Source: Hadesarchaea archaeon
Lineage (GTDB): Archaea > Hadarchaeota > Hadarchaeia > Hadarchaeales > Hadarchaeaceae
DNA length: 5,715 nucleotides
Direction of reading: 5' to 3'
Assembly (NCBI GenBank): GCA_029880065.1
Contig: JAOUPD010000071.1
Coordinates: 1 to 5,715 of the forward strand
Below are positions 1-5,171 of this stretch, one piece after another. The notes under the pieces were generated by a model. It saw only the letters and a list, made by a program, of their open reading frames with translations. It was not told where the DNA came from and did not search any database. Both the position numbers and the translations under genes were made by a program. How positions within the stretch are numbered: the first letter of the stretch is position 1; each line of letters starts with the position of its first letter.

Positions 1-1290
1 TTCCGTTGCTCCCGCAAATTTACTCAGCATCAGCGCACCCGTGCAATCTACATTTGCAGAGATGAATTCCTTCGCCACCAAGTTCATCCCGTCTTGAATC
101 GGGCTCACTACACACAAATCGGCGGTTCTGTATAACGCGAAAAGTCTATCAGGATCCAGTTTTCCCTTGATGTAAATAATCGGCTTCCAATAGCCCCTCA
201 TGTATTTCCAATTGATCTTGTCGACGGCTTTGGATATCTCCTCGTTCAGTTTCATATAATCTGGAATTCGTGTGCGGCTTGGTGCTCCCGCTTCCACGAA
301 CACGAAATTATTCTGGTACTCCGGGTACTTTTGCAAAAATCGATCTATGGCTTGGAACCTCTCCAAGATGCCCTTGGTGTAGTCAATCCGATCGACGCCT
401 ACGCCGATATATTTGTATGGAATATATTGGGGGGCTCGGACGCGCTTCATCTCCCGCGTTACCCCGGGTTTCCTCGCTAGTTTGTCTATAGTGGCAAAAT
501 CCACGCTTATCGGGAAGGGCCTCACGTGGATAGTACGTCCTTTGTATTTCACGTTAAGTACCCTATAATCGGGTTTAATCCCCATTACCTTCTCAACGCT
601 CGCCAAGAAGTTGACACAATAACTAGGAAGGTGAAAACCGATGAGGTCGTTCGCAAGCATGCCGTCGAGTATCTCCTTCCCCCACGGTAGAAGTGTGAAG
701 GTGTCCCAAGTGGGCCACGGGATATGCCAGAAGTGAGCAAGCACAAGCTTTTGTTTTTTCGGGACCCCGTTCCTGACCATTTTTGGTGCCAGCCCCAAGT
801 GATAGTCGTGAAACCAAATGAAAGCCTTATCTATTCCCTTCGTCTCCTGTTTGATCGCATCCGCGTACAGCGCGTTTGAGTGCTTGTAACCGTTCCAGAA
901 CGATTTATCAAAAAATGGTTTTTGAAACACATTGTGGCAGAGAGGCCAAAGTGTCTGATTCGAAAAACCGAAGTAAAACTTATCCACCTCGTTCTTTGAC
1001 ATCCACACCCTTTTCAACACATACTTTGGGTTCGCAGGGGGAACCCGACACCGACTTTGTGTATCTACATTCTCCCGATCAGCATCCCCACTACCGCCCG
1101 CTACCCATATCCCGCCAGTGGCCTGCATTAGAGGATCTAAGGCTGCCGTCAGGCCTCCAGCGGGGGTCTTGACCTGCACCCCATCAGGCGTATACATGTG
1201 GATGTAGGGCTCGCGGTTAGAGACAATGAGAAATTTGTATCCCTTCAGCTTCGATTTCACAAGCTCTTGGACATCCTTCGCCGAAACCAT
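1..1290 (-). CDS. otsA: GT20 family glycosyltransferase, probable alpha,alpha-trehalose-6-phosphate synthase (C-terminus cut by window edge)
   Basis: The frame is open from ATG at 1290 to the window edge, giving 430 codons without a stop. OtsA proteins run to roughly 470-500 residues, so about 40-70 are missing, and a fused phosphatase domain further on cannot be excluded. The enzyme would transfer glucose from a nucleotide sugar to glucose-6-phosphate, making trehalose-6-phosphate in the cytosol. GT20 landmarks in order are VSNREPY (R26), TPAGGL (43-48), W62, FYFGFSNQTLWP (Y106, W115), HDYHLG (D162), HFWHIPWP (H189), VDRIDYTKG (R301, K306) and QDGMNLVAKEF (D400, E408). These match the catalytic and donor/acceptor residues known from E. 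coli OtsA. The NREPYIH and SGDADRE motifs suggest a GT20 branch distinct from E. coli OtsA, so acceptor specificity (for example glucosylglycerol phosphate) is less certain than the fold. ATG 1290 is preferred; an in-frame TTG lies three codons upstream and a TAA further up closes the frame. No SD is seen, and the TATA-like element near 1323 would give a very short leader. The gene is divergent from mscS. Confidence 0.9.
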   Translation of the reverse strand, partial: MVSAKDVQELVKSKLKGYKFLIVSNREPYIHMYTPDGVQVKTPAGGLTAALDPLMQATGGIWVAGGSGDADRENVDTQSRCRVPPANPKYVLKRVWMSKNEVDKFYFGFSNQTLWPLCHNVFQKPFFDKSFWNGYKHSNALYADAIKQETKGIDKAFIWFHDYHLGLAPKMVRNGVPKKQKLVLAHFWHIPWPTWDTFTLLPWGKEILDGMLANDLIGFHLPSYCVNFLASVEKVMGIKPDYRVLNVKYKGRTIHVRPFPISVDFATIDKLARKPGVTREMKRVRAPQYIPYKYIGVGVDRIDYTKGILERFQAIDRFLQKYPEYQNNFVFVEAGAPSRTRIPDYMKLNEEISKAVDKINWKYMRGYWKPIIYIKGKLDPDRLFALYRTADLCVVSPIQDGMNLVAKEFISANVDCTGALMLSKFAGATE

Positions 1291-1366
1291 TAAAATCAAG
1301 AGAACAGTGGCGGCGATGTTTTAAATATGTTTATAGAGTAAGTTTATAAAATCAATTGGTGCGAAG
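1291..1366. promoter_or_regulatory. Divergent promoter region between the GT20 gene and mscS
   Basis: This 76-bp gap is AT-rich at its right side and carries three TATA-like elements: TTTTAAATAT (1319-1328), GTTTATAGA (1329-1337) and GTTTATAAA (1342-1350). Archaeal TATA boxes sit about 23-30 nt before the transcription start. By that spacing, 1319-1328 read rightward would start mscS mRNA near 1350, leaving a short leader that includes the GGTG at 1358-1361. Read leftward it would start the GT20 mRNA near 1297, almost leaderless. The 1342-1350 element is too close to serve the mscS ATG at 1367, but could serve the minus strand with a start near 1320 or act as an operator. The TATA-like sequences are seen directly; start sites and direction are inferred. 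Confidence 0.55.
1329..1348. repeat. Direct repeat GTTTATA x2, 13-bp period
   Basis: The heptamer GTTTATA occurs at 1329-1335 and again at 1342-1348, inside the divergent promoter region. Both copies resemble TATA boxes, so this could be two alternative promoters or a paired binding site for a regulator. In AT-rich DNA a chance repeat of seven bases is possible. Confidence 0.4.
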
Positions 1367-2407
1367 ATGACCATCGAAGAACTCTGGCAACTACTAACGC
1401 CCATTTTGATATTGATCGGATTCATCGTGGCGGGGTATGCGCTGAGATTCGTGTTAAACGTTTATATCACTAGGTTCACCAGAAAAACGAAAACCAAAAT
1501 CGACGATATCATTCTCGATGCCATCAAAGTGCCGATAATTGCGATATTCTTGATCATAGGGATTAACTTTGCTCTTGAGCGCGCAACGTTTGTCCCCGCA
1601 GAGGTCATGCAATATCTTCCAACTATCAGCTACCTGTTGATACTCTTAATAGCAACGTGGTGCACTACGAGGATTATAACTGGTATATTGAAGTACTACG
1701 GCACAGTGCGTCCCAGCGTTAAGACACTCGTGCCAACGCTTCAGAAAATCATAAAAATTGTCATCTTTTTTGTAGCATTCATCCTGATACTTGATGCACT
1801 TGGCATCCAAGTGACCGCGTTGGTCGCGGCCTTTGGGATAGGGGGCCTCGCAATTGCGTTCGCCCTTCAAGGGACTTTATCCGAGTTCTTCGCCGGCGTT
1901 TACATTATGTCTGATCGACCCGTGAGGGTAGGGGATTATATCGAGCTAGACTCAGGTCAAAAAGGATATGTGGAAGAGATCGGCTGGCGTAGCACAAGAA
2001 TACGCGAACTTCCGAATAACATAATTGTAGTGCCGAACTCAAAAATGGCGGGAGCAATCGTCACCAATTACTACTTACCCGAGCCACAGATGGCCTGCTT
2101 GGTCCAGGTTGGGGTATCCTACGACAGCGACCTCGAGAAAGTGGAAAGAGTAACCATCGATGTAGGCAAAAAAGTGTTGAAAAAAGTGACTGGCGGGGTG
2201 CCTGAGTTCGAGCCCTTCATCCGTTATCACACCTTCAGCGACTTCAGCATTAACTTCACCGTCATCCTGAGAGTCAAGGAATTCGTGGACAAGTACCTGA
2301 TCACCCACGAGTTTGTCAAAGAGCTGCACAAGCGCTACAGGAAGGAGGGCATCACGATCCCGTTCCCGATCCGCACAATCTTAATGCCCAAGAGACGAGC
2401 TTCCTAG
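1367..2407 (+). CDS. mscS: MscS-type small-conductance mechanosensitive ion channel
   Basis: This 346-residue membrane protein would open under membrane tension and release ions and small solutes during hypo-osmotic shock. Hydrophobic segments lie at about 8-30, 53-70, 84-107 and 126-147, followed by the pore-lining helix at about 149-178. That makes five predicted membrane segments, against three in E. coli MscS. The pore helix has the Gly/Ala pattern AAFGIGGLAIAFALQGTLSEF with Q168, matching the MscS signature ALQG. The beta domain follows, with MSDRPVRVGDYIEL (181-194), GYVEEIGWRSTRI (200-212) and the IIVVPNSKM motif (219-227). The cytoplasmic alpha/beta vestibule domain ends with GITIPFPIRTI (328-338) and a short basic tail. 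Length is normal for archaeal MscS homologues. The ATG is preceded by GGTG at 1358-1361, a weak SD with 5-nt spacing. The gene is divergent from the GT20 synthase and 53 nt upstream of srp54, which has its own promoter-like signals. Confidence 0.95.
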   Translation: MTIEELWQLLTPILILIGFIVAGYALRFVLNVYITRFTRKTKTKIDDIILDAIKVPIIAIFLIIGINFALERATFVPAEVMQYLPTISYLLILLIATWCTTRIITGILKYYGTVRPSVKTLVPTLQKIIKIVIFFVAFILILDALGIQVTALVAAFGIGGLAIAFALQGTLSEFFAGVYIMSDRPVRVGDYIELDSGQKGYVEEIGWRSTRIRELPNNIIVVPNSKMAGAIVTNYYLPEPQMACLVQVGVSYDSDLEKVERVTIDVGKKVLKKVTGGVPEFEPFIRYHTFSDFSINFTVILRVKEFVDKYLITHEFVKELHKRYRKEGITIPFPIRTILMPKRRAS

Positions 2408-2415
2408 CCTCCTCG

Positions 2416-2455
2416 TTTATTTAATACAACGCGACAAACGATTATTGAAAGTGAT
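2416..2455 (+). promoter_or_regulatory. Probable promoter and ribosome binding site of srp54
   Basis: The 53-bp gap after mscS holds a TATA-like TTTATTTAAT at 2416-2425. At archaeal spacing this places a transcription start near 2446-2450. GTGAT at 2451-2455 matches the anti-SD of archaeal 16S rRNA and lies 5 nt before the ATG at 2461. This suggests that srp54 and the following genes can be transcribed independently of mscS. No terminator hairpin is visible after mscS, so readthrough is also possible. Confidence 0.5.
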
Positions 2456-2460
2456 ACTCT

Positions 2461-3858
2461 ATGGTGCTCGATAGACTTGGGAGGACCTTGCATAGCGCCC
2501 TCCGGAAGCTGACACGCACGGCCCATGTCGACGAGCGGGTGGTCAAGGAGTTAGTGCGGGATATCCAGCGCGCTCTGCTACAGGCGGATGTCAATGTAGA
2601 ACTCGTGCTGGAGATGACGAAGCGGATAGAAAAGCGGGCACTCGAGGAGAAGATCCCCCCTGGCATGGCACGCAAAGAGCACATCATCAAGATTGTATAC
2701 GAAGAACTTTCCACGCTCATGGGGCGTCCAGCCCAACTACAGCTCAAGCCCGGAGAATCCACGATACTGCTGATGGTCGGCCTTCAAGGAAGTGGGAAGA
2801 CGACCTCGGTGGCGAAGCTAGCATCTCACTTCAAGAAACGGGGCTTCAAGGTTGGCATTGTCTGCGCAGATACCTTCCGCCCAGGTGCGTACGAACAGCT
2901 CAGCCAACTTGGTCAACAGGTCGACACAAGATTTTTCGGCGATCCCAAAGCCAAGGATTCGATCAAGCTTGCAAAGAAAGGCGTCGAGCAGTTCAAAAAA
3001 GAGCATCTTGAATTAATCGTCGTTGACACGGCCGGCAGGCATCGCAAAGAGGAAGCTCTGATGGAAGAAATGCGCCAAATCGCCAAAACAATAGGACCTG
3101 ACGAAATCATGCTCGTCGTGGATGGGACGATAGGGCAACAGGCAAAAGAGCAGGCTGCCGCATTCAAAGCCGCAACGGACATAGGCTCGATTTTGATTAC
3201 CAAACTGGATGGCACCGCAAAAGGTGGGGGGGCACTCTCGGCGGTTGCGGCCACTGATGCTCCTATAAAGTTCATAGGTGTCGGTGAACACCTAGATGAC
3301 CTCGAACCTTTTGTGCCCGAGCGCTTCGTGGCTCGCCTGCTCGGGATGGGCGACATTGAAACATTGCTGAAGCGGATTGAGGAGACCGCAAGGGCCGAAG
3401 AGGTGAAGCCCGCCGATATGAAAGCAATCCTCGCGGGCAAGCTCACCTTGCAAGACGTTTACAGCCAGCTCGAGATGATGGGCAAAATGGGCCCCTTCAA
3501 GAAGCTTATGCAGATGATCCCGGGGCTAGGAGTAACCATACCTGAAGAACAGATGCGTGTGGGAGAGGAGAAACTAAAGCGTTTTAAGGTGATCATGCAG
3601 TCAATGACTCCTGAGGAACTCGAAAACCCGAAGTTACTCAACGCCTCACGGATTCGCCGAATAGCCCGAGGCTCGGGTACGAGCGAGACAGATGTTAAAG
3701 AATTACTAAAACAATATGAATTCATGAAAAAAATGATTAAAAAGATGATAAAAGGGCGGGGGCCAAAATTCGGCCCTTTTGCGAAGCTCATGAAACAATT
3801 GCCGAAGGGGATATCTCATGATTTCGAGGCAAATGACGCTGACGGAAAAAGTTCTTAA
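2461..3858 (+). CDS. srp54: Signal recognition particle 54 kDa GTPase SRP54
   Basis: This 465-residue protein binds SRP RNA and signal sequences of nascent chains, and docks ribosomes to FtsY at the membrane in a GTP-dependent way. The N domain (about 1-95) contains the family motif DIQRALLQADVNVELV (34-49). The G domain carries the P-loop GLQGSGKTT (107-115), DTFRPGAYEQL (137-147), DTAGRH (189-194), TKLDG with KGGGALS (247-260) and the closing motif GVGEHLDDLEPF (273-284). The methionine-rich M domain starts near 325. It includes a finger-loop region (MMGKMGPFKKLMQMIPG, 339-355) and the SRP RNA-binding helix SRIRRIARGSG (396-406), followed by a Lys/Met-rich stretch (417-445) and a short polar acidic tail. 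Length and domain order are those of a complete archaeal SRP54. The ATG has GTGAT 5 nt upstream. It heads a same-strand cluster, with rpl21e starting 54 nt after its stop. Confidence 0.98.
   Translation: MVLDRLGRTLHSALRKLTRTAHVDERVVKELVRDIQRALLQADVNVELVLEMTKRIEKRALEEKIPPGMARKEHIIKIVYEELSTLMGRPAQLQLKPGESTILLMVGLQGSGKTTSVAKLASHFKKRGFKVGIVCADTFRPGAYEQLSQLGQQVDTRFFGDPKAKDSIKLAKKGVEQFKKEHLELIVVDTAGRHRKEEALMEEMRQIAKTIGPDEIMLVVDGTIGQQAKEQAAAFKAATDIGSILITKLDGTAKGGGALSAVAATDAPIKFIGVGEHLDDLEPFVPERFVARLLGMGDIETLLKRIEETARAEEVKPADMKAILAGKLTLQDVYSQLEMMGKMGPFKKLMQMIPGLGVTIPEEQMRVGEEKLKRFKVIMQSMTPEELENPKLLNASRIRRIARGSGTSETDVKELLKQYEFMKKMIKKMIKGRGPKFGPFAKLMKQLPKGISHDFEANDADGKSS
3750..3780 (+). other. Terminator-like hairpin inside the 3' end of srp54
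   Basis: AAAAGGGC at 3750-3757 is the exact reverse complement of GCCCTTTT at 3773-3780. This gives an 8-bp stem with a 15-nt loop, ending in four T. It lies 78 nt before the srp54 stop and encodes the basic end of the M domain (around KGRGPKFGPFAK), so coding constraint may explain it. Archaeal termination depends mainly on U-tracts, and four T is short, so I do not call a terminator. Confidence 0.3.
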
Positions 3859-3912
3859 GCGAGTACGAGTAGTTTAGGCGTGCTAGGAGAGCCTATTGCT
3901 TATGGTGTTATC

Positions 3913-4212
3913 ATGGCTAAACGGTCGAAAGGTTATCGAAGCAAAAGCAGAAGAAAACTCACCAAGCATGTCCGTGAGCGCGGACTTTCGCCTGTGAGCC
4001 GAGTGATTCAAGAGCTTGGGCCTGGCACGAAGGTTGCAATTATACTTGATTCGGGCGTCGCGAAGGGGCAGCCCCACCCACGGTACCATGGCAGGACTGG
4101 GGTTGTTCAAGAACGTTGCGGACGAGCTTACGTGGTCGAAATCAGGGATGGGGGGTCCATCAAAAAGGTTATTTCCCGCCCAGAACACCTTAGAAAGGTG
4201 GAGACAAGATGA
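3913..4212 (+). CDS. rpl21e: 50S ribosomal protein L21e
   Basis: This small basic 99-residue protein of the large ribosomal subunit is shared by archaea and eukaryotes and absent from bacteria. It opens with MAKRSKGYRSKSRRKLTKHVRERG, split here as MAKRSKGYRS (1-10) and KSRRKLTKHVRERG (11-24), the typical basic L21e N-terminus. An SH3-like beta-barrel core follows, with LGPGTKVAIILD (35-46), GQPHPRYHGRTGVV (52-65) and the C-terminal ISRPEHLRKV (87-96). ATG 3913 is chosen over an in-frame GTG at 3880. The family begins M-[VAP]-K-R-S-K-G-Y, and GGTG at 3904-3907 sits 5 nt before the ATG, whereas the extra 11 residues look unrelated. Its stop overlaps the rpoF start in an ATGA, so the two are probably translationally coupled. 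No TATA-like element is obvious in the 54-nt gap after srp54, which favours cotranscription. Confidence 0.97.
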   Translation: MAKRSKGYRSKSRRKLTKHVRERGLSPVSRVIQELGPGTKVAIILDSGVAKGQPHPRYHGRTGVVQERCGRAYVVEIRDGGSIKKVISRPEHLRKVETR

Positions 4213-4547
4213 TAGGAAAGGAAGTAACGGGTGAAAAACCCGTGCCACTGGCTAAAGTGCTTGAAATCCTCGAAAAACAGAAAAAGCAAGGAGAGTTGGA
4301 GTACGGACAACGGCTCACCTACGATTATGCACAAAAATTTGCGAAATTGGATCTCAAAAAAACAGAAGAACTGATTGGTGAGTTGCTCAAGCTTGAGAAG
4401 ATAAGGGAACATCAAGCAATTGCACTCGTTGATCTGATGCCCGAGAAAAAAGAGGATGTGGAACTCATTTTCGCGAAAGAACGAACGAGGCTTGAAGAAG
4501 AAGACATCAAGAAAATTTTAGAAATAATAAACAAGTACAGGAAGTAG
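4209..4547 (+). CDS. rpoF: DNA-directed RNA polymerase subunit Rpo4 (RpoF, Rpb4-like)
   Basis: This 112-residue subunit pairs with Rpo7 (RpoE) to form the stalk of archaeal RNA polymerase, which binds nascent RNA and aids open-complex formation and processivity. The archaeal Rpo4 pattern is clear: MIGKEV start, PVPLAKVLEIL (11-21), GELEYGQRLTYDYAQKFAKL (28-47) and the HRDC-like helical part, ending DLMPEKKEDVELIFAKERTRLEEEDIKKIL. In that last part the conserved core LIFAKER lies at 86-92 and the acidic LEEEDI at 95-100. Length is normal. ATG 4209 overlaps the rpl21e stop by 4 nt, and GGTGGAG at 4197-4203 provides an SD inside the rpl21e coding end. The Rpo7 partner is not in this window, which is usual because rpoE lies elsewhere in most archaea. 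Confidence 0.96.
   Translation: MIGKEVTGEKPVPLAKVLEILEKQKKQGELEYGQRLTYDYAQKFAKLDLKKTEELIGELLKLEKIREHQAIALVDLMPEKKEDVELIFAKERTRLEEEDIKKILEIINKYRK
4227..4243 (+). other. Small hairpin near the rpoF start
   Basis: ACGGGT (4227-4232) and ACCCGT (4238-4243) form a perfect 6-bp stem around a GAAAA loop, 18 nt after the rpoF start codon. In mRNA it could slow or tune translation, but it is short and lies in coding sequence, so chance is quite possible. Confidence 0.25.
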
Positions 4548-4560
4548 TTCCCAGCTAATT

Positions 4561-4565
4561 GGAGG
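4561..4565 (+). promoter_or_regulatory. Shine-Dalgarno site of the DUF655 gene
   Basis: GGAGG lies in the 21-nt gap after rpoF. It is 3 nt before GTG 4569 and 9 nt before the in-frame TTG 4575. The first spacing is tight and the second rather long, so the motif supports translation start here but does not fully settle which codon is used. Confidence 0.7.
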
Positions 4566-4568
4566 CAC

Positions 4569-5171
4569 GTGTTCTTGGTCGATAAGAAATATGAAGACCG
4601 GGGCATAGTAGTGGATTTCCTGCCTGATGGGAACCCGGGCGATCCTAGACCAATTCATCTGCGTGAGCCCATAGCTCAGATTCTTGGCGACACATTTTTC
4701 ACCCTGCTTGAAATCGTCCCCATAACAGGAGTGACATTTACCCCTCACGAACGCGTTTTTATAGGCAAGGGCGGGCGAGACAAAGTCGAGCGAATCAAAC
4801 GCCGCGTGGGTTACGAGGAGCTCACAGCTGCGGCAAAAGCAGAGCTGCCAGTCGCCATAGAGGGACTGATCAAAGATGCCCCAGAACGGTTCATAGAGTT
4901 CTTCAATCGCGCCGCGCCTCTGACCACGCGCTTCCACCAACTCGAGCTCATCCCGGGGATAGGGAAGAAACTTATGTGGGCGATTATCGAGGAGCGGAAG
5001 AAGGGCCTCTTCGCGGACTTCGAGGATTTAAATAAAAGGGTAAAGGGATTGACCAACCCGAAAGGCCTGATTGCAAAACGGATAATCATGGAGTTAGAGG
5101 GCGCCGACAAATACCGCGTCTTCGTGCGTCCACCATCTAGAAGGGCTTTCGCCGAGGGCGAGGCACCTTAG
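4569..5171 (+). CDS. DUF655 family protein with helix-hairpin-helix motif, function unknown
   Basis: This 200-residue cytosolic protein of the archaeal DUF655 family has no established function. The N-terminal part (about 10-80) is beta-rich, with IVVDFLPDGNPGDPRP (13-28), LLEIVPITG (46-54) and a conserved-looking VFIGKGGRDKVERIKRRVGYEEL (IGKG at 64-67, basic RIKRR at 75-79), resembling an OB-like nucleic-acid-binding unit. A central helical linker follows. The helix-hairpin-helix ELIPGIGKKLMWAI lies at 126-139, and a second weaker one (LTNPKGLIAKRIIMELEG) at 161-178, as in tandem HhH modules that bind DNA or RNA backbones. Its place after rpl21e and rpoF suggests an RNA-related role in transcription, translation or ribosome assembly; that is inference. 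The start is GTG 4569, with TTG 4575 as a possible alternative. The last dozen residues form a charged tail, and their codons overlap the convergent trkH gene. Confidence 0.9.
   Translation: MFLVDKKYEDRGIVVDFLPDGNPGDPRPIHLREPIAQILGDTFFTLLEIVPITGVTFTPHERVFIGKGGRDKVERIKRRVGYEELTAAAKAELPVAIEGLIKDAPERFIEFFNRAAPLTTRFHQLELIPGIGKKLMWAIIEERKKGLFADFEDLNKRVKGLTNPKGLIAKRIIMELEGADKYRVFVRPPSRRAFAEGEAP

Noticed and set aside
623..1172. Open frames on both strands inside the GT20 gene
   Set aside because: They are shadows of a continuous, well-conserved GT20 frame running from 1290 to 1, and their products resemble no family I know.
3226..3232. Run of seven G as a possible frameshift or phase-variation site
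   Set aside because: It encodes the conserved KGGGALS motif of the SRP54 G domain and the frame is intact on both sides.
2913..3446. Long antisense open frame (177 codons) opposite the srp54 G domain
   Set aside because: Its Ser/Ala-rich composition is typical of antisense reading of a codon-biased gene; no start signal or recognisable motif is seen.
3875..3895. Possible alternative hairpins (TAGGC/GCCTA and TAGG/CCTA) upstream of rpl21e as a ribosomal-protein autoregulatory leader
   Set aside because: Stems are only 4-5 bp and overlap each other; nothing distinguishes them from chance.
3880..3912. In-frame GTG extension of L21e by 11 residues
   Set aside because: The extension does not resemble the L21e N-terminus, while ATG 3913 gives the family start and has GGTG 5 nt upstream.
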